NCBI GenBank assembly: GCA_965230415.1
Contig: CBDDKZ010000005.1
Coordinates: 2,976,001 to 3,040,000, forward strand
DNA from: CBDDKZ01 sp965230415
GTDB taxonomy: Bacteria > Bacteroidota > Bacteroidia > Cytophagales > JAAEPT01
Direction of reading: 5' to 3'
DNA length: 64,000 nt
Below, in pieces: positions 26,254 to 35,770 of this stretch (the first letter of the stretch is position 1; each line of letters begins with the position of its first letter). Under the pieces are notes generated by a model. It was not told the origin of the DNA. It saw only the letters and a program-made list of their open reading frames with translations, and ran no database searches. Position numbers and translations under genes: made by a program.

Positions 26254-27519
26254 TTAATCTACTTTAAATTGTTGCTCGTTTGTTATATCTAGGTTGAATA
26301 GTTGTCTTAAAGGCTCGCTTAAAGTTTCTACATCACCACGCTGACAGGCAATGCGGAGCTGTATTGCTGGAAGCTTCACAATTTTTTGAACTACAGATTC
26401 TGTTAAATCATCAATTAGTGCATGGTATTTTGTGTCAATTTCTTTTAGATAAGGCTGGACAGCTTTTTTACTCAATTCATTAAGGGCTTTCTGAAACTCT
26501 TTTACTATAGGCGAAAATCTCGTGTCGTTTTGCCACTGCTTAAATTCTTTGAGCGCTTTATCTATTATATTAGACACTTTTGGTATTTCATTTTTTCGAG
26601 CTTCTAGTGCTTCACCAACAAGTAGGCTGATATCGTCGAGGTTAAAATAATGGTTCAGATTCTTAGTTATAGCGGCAGAGAACGAGGGGTGTGTGGAAAG
26701 ATCCAGCAGGTTAAAAGTAGGTCCTGCTGGAATGTTGTCGGGATTATATAAAGGTGATTGTACATCGATGGTACTGATGATTACATCGAATTGATTGAGT
26801 GCAGTATAATGGTCCTCGTAGGGAATAACGTTGTATGAGTATGCACAGGCTAGTTCCGCTGCTTTGTGCGCTGTTCTATTGGTAATTGTTACGTTTCCAA
26901 AATCTCTTTTATGCAGATAACTGCAAACATCGGTTCCCATTTCACCGGCGCCTATTACCAATATTTTTGCTGTTTTGCCGGCAAGCTCATAGGCTTGTAG
27001 TACTTTAACAGCATTGTAAGATACCGATGCTGCGCCTTGTTTAAACTGGGTGTCCTGACAAACCATTTTATTAGTAGCAAAAGCAGCATGCAAAACACGA
27101 TGTAGATATGGACCTACTCGCTCGTAATCACATGCCAATTGATAGGCTTGTTTAAGCTGTCCGATGATTTGCTGGTCGCCAAGTACCTGCGATTTCAAAC
27201 CTACGGAAACTCCAAACAAGTGCTTGATCGCCAAGTCATCGGCGTATGAGTCGAATGAAGCCAAGAACTGACCGTGATTGAATATACCCTTATGGATACA
27301 GAGTAGTTTTATGATTTCAGCATCATAATTGTCGTTTGCACAGTAATAAATTTCGGTTCTGTTACAGGTTGATAGTATGAAAGATTCATTGATGTTCAGC
27401 AAGTCGTGTAGCGTATCGTAGAAACTGTATGTTTCTGCTTCGCTTAATGTGAATAGTCCTCTGGTGTTTAAATCAGCTTTTTCAAAGGAAATGCCAACTA
27501 TACGTAATATAGAATTCAT
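26254..27519 (-). CDS. hemA: glutamyl-tRNA reductase, first step of heme synthesis
   Basis: 421 residues from the ATG at 27519 (MNSILRIVGISFEKADL); a TTG at 27549 would extend it by ten residues. The catalytic cysteine lies in LSTCNRTEIY, the NADPH-binding domain has VIGAGEMGTDVC, and a helical dimerisation domain ends the protein. It reduces glutamyl-tRNA to glutamate-1-semialdehyde. Genes for later heme steps are not adjacent; instead hemA leads the globin/cytochrome operon, which would raise heme supply together with the heme proteins. Confidence 0.92.
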   Translation of the reverse strand: MNSILRIVGISFEKADLNTRGLFTLSEAETYSFYDTLHDLLNINESFILSTCNRTEIYYCANDNYDAEIIKLLCIHKGIFNHGQFLASFDSYADDLAIKHLFGVSVGLKSQVLGDQQIIGQLKQAYQLACDYERVGPYLHRVLHAAFATNKMVCQDTQFKQGAASVSYNAVKVLQAYELAGKTAKILVIGAGEMGTDVCSYLHKRDFGNVTITNRTAHKAAELACAYSYNVIPYEDHYTALNQFDVIISTIDVQSPLYNPDNIPAGPTFNLLDLSTHPSFSAAITKNLNHYFNLDDISLLVGEALEARKNEIPKVSNIIDKALKEFKQWQNDTRFSPIVKEFQKALNELSKKAVQPYLKEIDTKYHALIDDLTESVVQKIVKLPAIQLRIACQRGDVETLSEPLRQLFNLDITNEQQFKVD

Positions 27520-27545
27520 TCTTCTACAATATTTGCTCGTTTGAT

Positions 27546-27597
27546 TCACGTATCTTTACTTAGCTTCGTGTATTGATTACTAAGTTTGGCTACGTGA
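27546..27597. promoter_or_regulatory. nested dyad in the hemA leader
   Basis: TCACGTA (27546-27552) with TACGTGA (27591-27597) encloses ACTTAG (27558-27563) with CTAAGT (27580-27585); the gaps between outer and inner arms are five bases on both sides. On the minus strand it begins a few bases after the presumed transcription start and ends about 27 bases before the hemA ATG. It could fold as a leader hairpin or bind a dimeric regulator. Confidence 0.45.
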
Positions 27598-27606
27598 TTA
27601 TACTTA

Positions 27607-27614
27607 CAAATTTA
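27607..27614 (-). promoter_or_regulatory. putative -7 box (TAAATTTG) of the hemA operon
   Basis: The minus strand reads CTAAATTTGTA, identical over 11 bases to the porin promoter region, about 90 bases before the hemA ATG. No TTG -33 box is visible at the normal distance. Confidence 0.45.
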
Positions 27615-27750
27615 GGCGGGTAATTCGACTTATTTTATGAAATAAGGAGGTAGATTATAATCTTTTGTACCTTTATTTATTTGTAAATTACTAGTGAAAA
27701 ACCTGTTATAGTACATGAAAAAATAATAGCTTATAACATAAATCGCTTTT

Positions 27751-28188
27751 TTATTCCAGGACAGGGTTTTCAATTGTAAAAGACCCTTTGAAAAATAAAT
27801 TGACTTTACAACCCTGGTTGGTGCTAGTATTGTTGATCGCAGCATGACCATTGTATTCTTTCATGATATCCGCTACCTCAGATAAACCCAGTCCGTTACC
27901 ATTGAGTTTGGTGGTGTAAAATGTATCAAAACTGTAGTTTTTTTGATCTTCACTGATTCCTACGCCATTATCTGTTACCTCCACTAATAATTGATCTGCT
28001 TCTGTTCGCTTAAATACAATTGTAATAATTCCTTCTCGTGGGTCTGTTCTTTGGGTAATAGCCTGGTAAGAATTGTTCAAAAGATTTAAGAATAATTGTA
28101 TTATTCGCTGCTTTTTACCTCTCAATATTATATTGGGATTGAGGTCACCTGAATCTTGACAAATGTATACGTTTAAACGACAACTACT
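27751..28188 (-). pseudogene. histidine-kinase remnant (HATPase domain only)
   Basis: About 145 codons are open between a TGA (28189-28191) and the stop at 27751, without an ATG. They encode IILRGKKQRIIQLFLNLLNN (N-box), VTDNGVGIS (G1 box), FYTTK and GNGLGLSEV (G2 box), which is the ATP-binding half of a sensor kinase; the sensory and His-phosphoacceptor domains are missing. Nothing upstream in other frames restores them. It is best read as a decayed kinase gene. A short free-standing ATPase starting at a TTG (28125) cannot be fully excluded. Confidence 0.75.
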
Positions 28189-28372
28189 TCATTTTAAAAG
28201 TAAATCTGAGATACAAAGAAAGTTTTTATTAAATATCAAAAAAAGTGAATTGTTAAATCAAAAAAAATAGCGTTTACTCAAGATTAGCTGCGTTAATCAA
28301 TTTACGGGTTCAGATAGTAGCTCCATCCTCATAATAAAAATATAGTGTTCAACACAGACATTAGATTTTATT

Positions 28373-31300
28373 ATGGTACTCGAAACGAAAAAAAAGGGAA
28401 GGGGTTTAGTAAATTTTTGGAAGCAAATGCTACTCAGGGTTCTATGCTGTTGCTGCGTTTTTAAATCTTATGGACAAATTGTTTTTCCGGTGTATGTGCA
28501 ATCATTACTTTACCAACCGACTATTGCTCTTAGTGATTTTCAAACCGCTACCGTAGACAAATATAAATCCGTAATTGTTCTTACCGACTTTACACATGTT
28601 AATCTTCATGTTCGCTTAAGGCTTCATATTAAAGGTCCCGGTGCGCTATACATGAGGAGCAAAGAATCGTTCGTTCATAATCAAATGCCATACGTTTTAT
28701 CTCCGGGTGCTCCTTTGGTTTTAGGGAGTTCTTCCGAGCTCAAAAGTTTCTTCGACCCAAAGAATATAGACCTTGCTGGTATCAAAGCCACCGATCTGAA
28801 TAATTTGCCTGATGGAGTGTATTCATTTCAGCTTGAAGTAATAGATTTTTACACCGGCAGAACTATTTCTAATCAATTTACAGGAGCGGCATTTACTACC
28901 TTACTCAAAAGTGATCCTCCCATACTGTTAACACCACTGAACAATACGGTAATCGATCCCTCAAATACATCGAATATACTTTTTACCTGGATGCCAAGGC
29001 ATGTTAATCACACTTCCTACAAAATTGAACTGTTTGAAATGGATGACCCTAATGAAAATCCAAACTATTCAATTCAAAAAGCCCCTTGGGTTTTATTTGA
29101 ACAGGAACTGGACGGAAATAGTAAGCATTTTAACTATACGGTGCACAATAGTTTACTTAGGGAAGGTAAACGTTATGCCTGGCGCATTCGTGCTCAGAAC
29201 AGTGGAACTTCAGCTAGCAGCTACTTCAAAAATCAAGGTTATAGCGAGGTCTTTAGTTTCTATTACTCAAAACCATGCCCCAAACCCAAGCTAATAGAAA
29301 TGGACACTTGCGGACCAGGCAAGGTTCGGGTTTCTTGGACGAGTAATTCGGCTCATACCGCTTACGAATTAACCTATAACAGATTCATGAAAAACGATCA
29401 TAATACGGTGGTTTCCAGTCAGCCTTTGATCGTCTTGGAAGATTTGGAACCTGAAAATAGATATGAGTTTAACGTAAGTGCTGTGTGTGATGCAGTCCGG
29501 ACGCCGACAAACTATTTGGGTACCATCAAAACGTCAGTTGATGAAGGGCTTTCCTGCGCAGCTCCGCAGCGTATTGAAGTGAAAAAAGCCGGAGCCGACT
29601 TTACTTTTGAATGGGAGCATTTCAACGATGCACGGAGCTTTATTGTGAATTACCGAAGGCAGGGTAATGCTGATTGGCTTTCAACAGAAGTAGATGAAAA
29701 TAAGGTCACATTGACCTTGCCACTTGAAATGCTTAAGGCCGAAGTGAGAATTGATGCCTGGTGTAATGATGGCAGCACTCAAATGGGAGAAGTATTATTA
29801 ATTGATCGTTTTACAGAGGGGTTTGTGGGGCAGTGCAGCGTGCCTAAACCATTAGTGGTTTTGTCACAAGTTGATAGTTCAAAGGCTACTTTGTCGTGGA
29901 ACTCTTTACCGGAACATCAAGCATTTGCAATTAAGTATGCAAGCCTAAATGTTAAAGATCCTGTGCATTATTCAATCCCCTCTTTTAACGAAAGAACTTA
30001 CGCTTTTCAACTTCCTGAGCAAATAATACCAGGTGTTCGCTATAAATTTATGATTGATTTTTACTGCAAAAATGGGAGCACTAGTTCAGCATGGCGCTTT
30101 ATAGAATTTACTCCTCCGGATCAACATTTGATAAGTGGGGGAGATTGTTTTCCTCCCGTTGGAGTCATTTCCGAGCTGGTTGCAAAGGAGGAAGTGAAGA
30201 TTTTGTGGGATAAAATGGAAAATGTAAAATCCTATGAAATCCTCTATAGATTGAAAAATAGTAATAATGAATGGCAGGTAGCTGAAACCCGTAAAACGGA
30301 ACATCGATTAACAAACTTGCAAGCCGATACCATTTATGAAGTAGAAATAAGAAGCCTTTGCAGCGATGGAGGTAGAAGTATTCATAGTAAAATACACTTT
30401 TTCAATACTGATACAGTGTTGTTTGCTCGTAATTGCCCCGATATATCTGAATTAGAACTTTTGAATAATGGTAAGAACCATTTGGAACTGTCGTGGAATA
30501 CTAAAGCTAAGCATAAAGGAGTGTTGGTGGGCTATAAAACCGAACAACAAGATGTATTGAGCTGGAACTCTAAAGAGTTATGGTCAGGTGAGCGCAAAAA
30601 GGAAAAGGATACTTTAATGTTAACGGGATTATGGCCCGGTAAAACGTATCATGTAAGAGCTCATGGAATTTGCGGAAACGGAAGATCGATACCTACACGA
30701 GTATATTCTTTTGAAACACGACCAAAACAAATTGATTCCGCATTTATTTGCCAGACTTCAGGTGTCAATTGTAAACCATCGGCGCTTCCTTTAAGTGCTA
30801 ACCTGCTTATGGGCGACCATTTCGCCGCCGCTGACTTTGACGTTGAGGTGAAGAAAGCACAAAGAAAAGGGGATAGTTTTTTTGGAGAGGGAACAATGGT
30901 AGTGCCTTACATGGATCATTTGCGCGTGGGTGTGAAATTTCGTGACCTGCAATTAGCAGGCAATTATTGTGCAACAGACGGAAAAGTTTGGGTTACTAAT
31001 GCCAACATAAATGTTTTAGGTAACTATAATCCGCAAGAAATAATTGACATCATATTATATGCCGACAGTCTAATTAATTCTGGTATGGATTTCTTAAATT
31101 TTAGTTCAAACCTTTTGCAGGTGCTGCAAAATTTTGGAGGGCAGCCTGATACCTCCTCATATGAAGATTTCACATATACGCAGGCTCTGGAACAAGGCAT
31201 ACAAATGGTAAATCAACTGGTAACAACTTCACACAAATTGTTAGATAGTGACTTTGATTTACAAGATTTGTTGAACGACTTGACTAAGGCTGTGGGGCTC

Positions 31301-34300
31301 ATCAATTATGCCGCAGAACTTGCGAATCAGCTCGGCGTGGACTTAAAAGCACTGGATGCAACTGAAAACTATAAAGTGAATTTCAAAGCACTGAATTCAG
31401 CTGATTTGTATTTTGACGAATACACCAATAAGGGCTTGTCCGGGTTTTATGAGCAAGTAAAAACAGCAGACAATAGGATCTACTTCGTTCCTTATGTAGC
31501 CATTGACAAGGGAGGCAAAAAGAGGATCAAAGCAAAGATTAATATACCTCATTTTGACGAAACAAAATTGAGTTTTGTAAGCAAATCGTCCTTATCTAAA
31601 ATTGACCGAGGTATCAAACAGGCCTTGGAAAAACATAAGTTGAGTGATGGTCTTTATGAGCTTATAGTACCTTCCAACGCAGAATGTGTTTATGCTGTAT
31701 ATAATAACGATAAAGGGGAGGTAGATAGAATCGGAAAGATAAAAGTTGTTGAGATAAGTGAGATAAATAAAAAGGTTTATATAGTCCCTTTTGAAGAAAG
31801 GACGATGGCTTCTGCCACCGAAATTGAGACAGGACTAAAGAAAATATTTAAGGTGGCAGGGGTGAAATTTGACGTGGAGATCTTACCGGCATTTGCAGCT
31901 GCGGCCACTGCAAGTCTTCAAATAGATGAACATAAAATAATGTCACGTTATTCACAAGACATGATGAATTTGGAAGATGCTTATTTTTTAGAAAATGTAC
32001 AAGATGCTGATGCGGTATACTTGTTTATAGTGGCGGGAATTTATGACGAAAGTGGTAAAAGGGTAAGTGGTTATATGCCTCGAAACAAAGAGATCGGGTT
32101 TTTAAGCCCTGGCCCCTCAATTAAAACCATTGCGCATGAGTTAGGACATGGAGTATTTACTTTAGCACATACCTGGGATGTGGATGTGTCTCAACCTCCG
32201 GCCAGCACCGATAATCTAATGGACTATAAGACAGATACTGCTGCTGTTACCCTGCTCGGGGCACAATGGTTACAAATTCAAGATCCTTCGTTTGCAATTT
32301 ATGGATTGGATAAAGTTCGGGATGCGGCTCTTCTTTCTGGCGATACCACTTTTAATACACCAATAGGGCGGGATGTGAAGCGTGGAGATGTCGTTTCTTT
32401 TGGCCCTATTAACGTTGAAATGAAATCTAAAGTTAAAAACGCAGAATGTCAGCATGGGGTGTGTCAATATAATGTCGATAAAGTTAAGTTTGGACTCGAT
32501 TTTAAAGATAAATTCATTGGCGATTATCACAAAGAACTAAACCTGGGTACACTTAAATATAGCGTACGAGAAAGTACAGGAGCGCTCATTGCTGCTAAAA
32601 TCTCATGGCAGCGAACATCTGGAGGAACTATAAAAGACTTGGGATTAATTGACGCCAATATCACACAGGTCGACTTATCTGTCGATAGTACCGGCGCGGT
32701 TAATGGTAAGGTTTATTTCACCTGCAACATGATGAAAGATAAGGTAATTAGTTCATTGTTGACGGTGAAAAAAGGGGCAGTTGGTGATTTTAATTTTGAA
32801 TTCAAAGCCTCATCAAAAGAGCTCAAGGGGCAGTTTGACCTGAAAGGGCTTACTAATATTAACCTCGAATTAAGAAAAGGCAAGCAGGTATTGGCAACCC
32901 TGGTAAATGGAGAAATCGATTCAGCAGGGTATCTAACCGGACATGTTTCCATGCGGCAGGTAATCTCCTATCAGGAGCGTGGTTTTGATTTGGAACTACA
33001 CAAGTTAGAAGCCAATATTCGCCTTCATTTTGGGAATTATGATTTTGAGTTCGACTCCATATTAGCAGAAGGACAGGTAGGAAAGTTGCCCGGATTAAAA
33101 AAGGTTTTTAAGTTTGAGATAAGTCATGCCAGAGATGCATTACGTGCCCGTATTTCTGAGGTAGATTCCCTCGAGTTGTTTGGGTTATCTATGAATGTGG
33201 ATGCTCTATTTTTATTTTTTAATGACCAGTTTGAACTTACGAAAATCTATGGGCAGAATATTACCGGACAATACAACCGGTCAATACATCAAAATCGACT
33301 TGAGGGAAAATTCGACATAAAAAAAATCGAAATAAGAGATGGAAAACTGAGCCTGTTTAAGGGACAGGGTGTGATTAGCTACGAGCCATATACTTTCATT
33401 AATATTACCAATGGTAATTACAATGAACGAGAAAAATGTTTGTCATTTAAAGCGGAATTAGATTTAGATGCGGGAGGAAATACAAATATAAATTCTACCA
33501 TAAGTGGAATTAAAATTTTTCAAAACGGTGATTACGAAATCGCTAAAGTGAATCTGGATGCAATGTTTAATCTAGGGCCTGTTACGATTGAATTTGACGG
33601 TGCATTGAGCATCGGTAATGATACAAATTCTGTGAAAGCTACACTTCGGACTAAGGTCAAAGAAGGCAGTGTTGATCAAGCCATAGTTGTTTCTGGCCAT
33701 GTAAAATATTTGCACGCCAATGATACGTCGGGAATAACTTATCTCCAGCTTAAAGTAGACAAACTGAACTTGGAGTTTCCTGAGGTCTATCATTTAAGGA
33801 CCGAATTGCAAGCACTTGATTTTAGGTATTCAAAGACTTGGGAAGCAGGTGTTGCAAAGGAATCGTACAGCGGTAGAATCGAGTTGAGTCCTCACTTAAC
33901 AGAAGATGTTTTCGTTTACAAAAAGTTAATAAGACTTAGAAAAGGAGTTGAAGGTACATTGTCTTATGTGTTTGATTCTGAAGATCATGTTCATCCTTTT
34001 GGGGTTTTTGATTTAAGTGAACTCAAAAAAGTGTACCTGGAAATACTCAGTGAAAATTCTAGGAAACAAGAAGTAATAGTTGCGGAATTAAATGCAACTA
34101 TTGATAAATCGGGTTTGGCGAGCGGAAGTTTTAAAGTAAAGGAAGTGCAGGAAATTGAATCCAACAATTTCTCTTTAAAAGTCGAAAAGTTTGATATGAA
34201 TGCCAGTTTTCATTTGAAGACCAATGAATACAAATTGATTTCAGGAGATGCTAAAATTTTACTGAATAAAATAAAAGGGCTGGAAGGAACAGTTGTACTG

Positions 34301-35767
34301 GAAGCTACTTGTAAAGATTCTTCTTATTTGGCTAAAGTAGTGCTTAGCAATCAAAAGTTAAAAGTTTGTAATGTTGAGTTGAAAGAGCTGGCATTGGAGG
34401 TAGCGCTTGATGAGGAATTTAACCTTACAAAAATTACTGGAGGATTCTCCTTGCAACATCAGGATATGGAACAGGCTTTGATTGTAAATGATGTGCTCAT
34501 TGAAGATGGACAACTAAAGTCTTTTGACGCAAGTGGGAAGTTTTCTTATAAGCAGTTTGACGTGGACGTATCTGGTGTAGCCTATCTTAATGATACCATT
34601 AAAATAAATGCTTCCCTACGCCTGGGACCTTCATATGTTACAGTGAAAGGCTTCTCTATAGCTCCGGACGGTACCATGCATATTGATAGTGCCAGTGGTG
34701 CATTTGATAAAGGATTGGTCGAATTGGAGTTTAGGGTTGCTTTTAAGGAGAGCAGGTTTTATGGTGATTTTGAGGCTTTTTTTGGTAAGAAGTTTGGCTT
34801 ACAGGGCACAGTTGACATGGGAAGTAGGGCCTATAGTAATGGTAAGTATAACTTTGGCTATTATGCCTTGAATCTGCATGGCAATATCCCTATTTTTCCA
34901 GGTATTTCAATTTCTCAGTTGGGAGGGAGGTTTGGCTATAACTACCATATCAATTTCGATAAGGTAACAAAACCACCAGGGTTTCCGAGCTTAGGCGAGT
35001 ACAGCGCCGGATTTTCATTTGGCTTATCTGATAACGCACAATTGATCGAACTGGCAATTGACCCTGCAATATGTCAATGGGGTGGAGATCAGACTTCACT
35101 TTCCGTAAGTGGTACGCTAAAGGCACCTAAGCAAGACCCGATAATAAATGCACAGGTAAAGGCCACACTCGATATCCCATCCTATAATTTTTATGGCAAT
35201 TTGAAAACTAATGTCAATATCCCAGCTTCTTCGGGATCAATTTTTAAATCCAATACAGACTTTTCGTTTAAGAGAGACTCCGTGTTAATGGAAGTTGAGA
35301 GTAATGAGATTTCCGGTACATTATTAAATGCATTAATCTATAAAGGGAATTTTTCCTATCGGAGGTATTACAACAATGATGGAGACTTTTTGAATGCGGA
35401 AGGTCGACTAAATGGTCAGCTCAGCTTTGGTTTTCACGATGATATTGAGTCAAGAGGAACGCTGTTGGGCGAGGAGCTATGGAGCTTGAAAGCAAAGCTG
35501 GATTTTGATTTTGAAGCAGGTCTGAATTGTGAGTTCAATGAAAAGAACCTGAACGTTTTTTACATAGCAGGATCTATAAAAGCGGTGGCTACTCTCGATG
35601 TAAATGTTATAGGATGCAGTCTTAAGGCCCTGGCAGCGGTTCAGGGTGAGGCTATAATAAAATATGAAAACAAAGTGTGGTTCTTAGCATCAAATTATGC
35701 GGTGTCTATTCAAGCAGATGATGGGGAAGAATACGCTATTGAAGGTGATTACCACTACAATTTTTAA
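28373..35767 (+). CDS. giant secreted FN3 / zincin-like protein (2464 aa)
   Basis: An N-terminal hydrophobic stretch (LLRVLCCCCVF, around residues 20-30) and SYGQ suggest export; an ATG at 28427 is an alternative start. Residues about 180-800 are a series of fibronectin type III modules (ILFTWMPRHVNH, KVRVSWTSNSAHTAYEL, KVTLTWN-like strands). Residues about 830-1250 lead to a zincin motif HELGHGVFTLAHTW with H1255, E1256, H1259 and a third histidine H1266. The second half (about 1290-2464) is a long, beta-rich repetitive region with segments such as LTKIYGQNITG and LTKITGGFSLQ each followed by IxDGxLxxF. No T9SS sorting domain is seen. The partner gene starts 3 bases later. It may be a cell-surface adhesin with a protease module; TANFOR-type giants are possible relatives. 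Confidence 0.75.
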   Translation: MVLETKKKGRGLVNFWKQMLLRVLCCCCVFKSYGQIVFPVYVQSLLYQPTIALSDFQTATVDKYKSVIVLTDFTHVNLHVRLRLHIKGPGALYMRSKESFVHNQMPYVLSPGAPLVLGSSSELKSFFDPKNIDLAGIKATDLNNLPDGVYSFQLEVIDFYTGRTISNQFTGAAFTTLLKSDPPILLTPLNNTVIDPSNTSNILFTWMPRHVNHTSYKIELFEMDDPNENPNYSIQKAPWVLFEQELDGNSKHFNYTVHNSLLREGKRYAWRIRAQNSGTSASSYFKNQGYSEVFSFYYSKPCPKPKLIEMDTCGPGKVRVSWTSNSAHTAYELTYNRFMKNDHNTVVSSQPLIVLEDLEPENRYEFNVSAVCDAVRTPTNYLGTIKTSVDEGLSCAAPQRIEVKKAGADFTFEWEHFNDARSFIVNYRRQGNADWLSTEVDENKVTLTLPLEMLKAEVRIDAWCNDGSTQMGEVLLIDRFTEGFVGQCSVPKPLVVLSQVDSSKATLSWNSLPEHQAFAIKYASLNVKDPVHYSIPSFNERTYAFQLPEQIIPGVRYKFMIDFYCKNGSTSSAWRFIEFTPPDQHLISGGDCFPPVGVISELVAKEEVKILWDKMENVKSYEILYRLKNSNNEWQVAETRKTEHRLTNLQADTIYEVEIRSLCSDGGRSIHSKIHFFNTDTVLFARNCPDISELELLNNGKNHLELSWNTKAKHKGVLVGYKTEQQDVLSWNSKELWSGERKKEKDTLMLTGLWPGKTYHVRAHGICGNGRSIPTRVYSFETRPKQIDSAFICQTSGVNCKPSALPLSANLLMGDHFAAADFDVEVKKAQRKGDSFFGEGTMVVPYMDHLRVGVKFRDLQLAGNYCATDGKVWVTNANINVLGNYNPQEIIDIILYADSLINSGMDFLNFSSNLLQVLQNFGGQPDTSSYEDFTYTQALEQGIQMVNQLVTTSHKLLDSDFDLQDLLNDLTKAVGLINYAAELANQLGVDLKALDATENYKVNFKALNSADLYFDEYTNKGLSGFYEQVKTADNRIYFVPYVAIDKGGKKRIKAKINIPHFDETKLSFVSKSSLSKIDRGIKQALEKHKLSDGLYELIVPSNAECVYAVYNNDKGEVDRIGKIKVVEISEINKKVYIVPFEERTMASATEIETGLKKIFKVAGVKFDVEILPAFAAAATASLQIDEHKIMSRYSQDMMNLEDAYFLENVQDADAVYLFIVAGIYDESGKRVSGYMPRNKEIGFLSPGPSIKTIAHELGHGVFTLAHTWDVDVSQPPASTDNLMDYKTDTAAVTLLGAQWLQIQDPSFAIYGLDKVRDAALLSGDTTFNTPIGRDVKRGDVVSFGPINVEMKSKVKNAECQHGVCQYNVDKVKFGLDFKDKFIGDYHKELNLGTLKYSVRESTGALIAAKISWQRTSGGTIKDLGLIDANITQVDLSVDSTGAVNGKVYFTCNMMKDKVISSLLTVKKGAVGDFNFEFKASSKELKGQFDLKGLTNINLELRKGKQVLATLVNGEIDSAGYLTGHVSMRQVISYQERGFDLELHKLEANIRLHFGNYDFEFDSILAEGQVGKLPGLKKVFKFEISHARDALRARISEVDSLELFGLSMNVDALFLFFNDQFELTKIYGQNITGQYNRSIHQNRLEGKFDIKKIEIRDGKLSLFKGQGVISYEPYTFINITNGNYNEREKCLSFKAELDLDAGGNTNINSTISGIKIFQNGDYEIAKVNLDAMFNLGPVTIEFDGALSIGNDTNSVKATLRTKVKEGSVDQAIVVSGHVKYLHANDTSGITYLQLKVDKLNLEFPEVYHLRTELQALDFRYSKTWEAGVAKESYSGRIELSPHLTEDVFVYKKLIRLRKGVEGTLSYVFDSEDHVHPFGVFDLSELKKVYLEILSENSRKQEVIVAELNATIDKSGLASGSFKVKEVQEIESNNFSLKVEKFDMNASFHLKTNEYKLISGDAKILLNKIKGLEGTVVLEATCKDSSYLAKVVLSNQKLKVCNVELKELALEVALDEEFNLTKITGGFSLQHQDMEQALIVNDVLIEDGQLKSFDASGKFSYKQFDVDVSGVAYLNDTIKINASLRLGPSYVTVKGFSIAPDGTMHIDSASGAFDKGLVELEFRVAFKESRFYGDFEAFFGKKFGLQGTVDMGSRAYSNGKYNFGYYALNLHGNIPIFPGISISQLGGRFGYNYHINFDKVTKPPGFPSLGEYSAGFSFGLSDNAQLIELAIDPAICQWGGDQTSLSVSGTLKAPKQDPIINAQVKATLDIPSYNFYGNLKTNVNIPASSGSIFKSNTDFSFKRDSVLMEVESNEISGTLLNALIYKGNFSYRRYYNNDGDFLNAEGRLNGQLSFGFHDDIESRGTLLGEELWSLKAKLDFDFEAGLNCEFNEKNLNVFYIAGSIKAVATLDVNVIGCSLKALAAVQGEAIIKYENKVWFLASNYAVSIQADDGEEYAIEGDYHYNF

Positions 35768-35770
35768 GAT

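Noticed and set aside
13070..27519. Complete nitrate assimilation or respiration island
   Set aside because: Transport, regulation and cytochrome genes are present but no nitrate reductase, NirB or NrfA gene is in the window.
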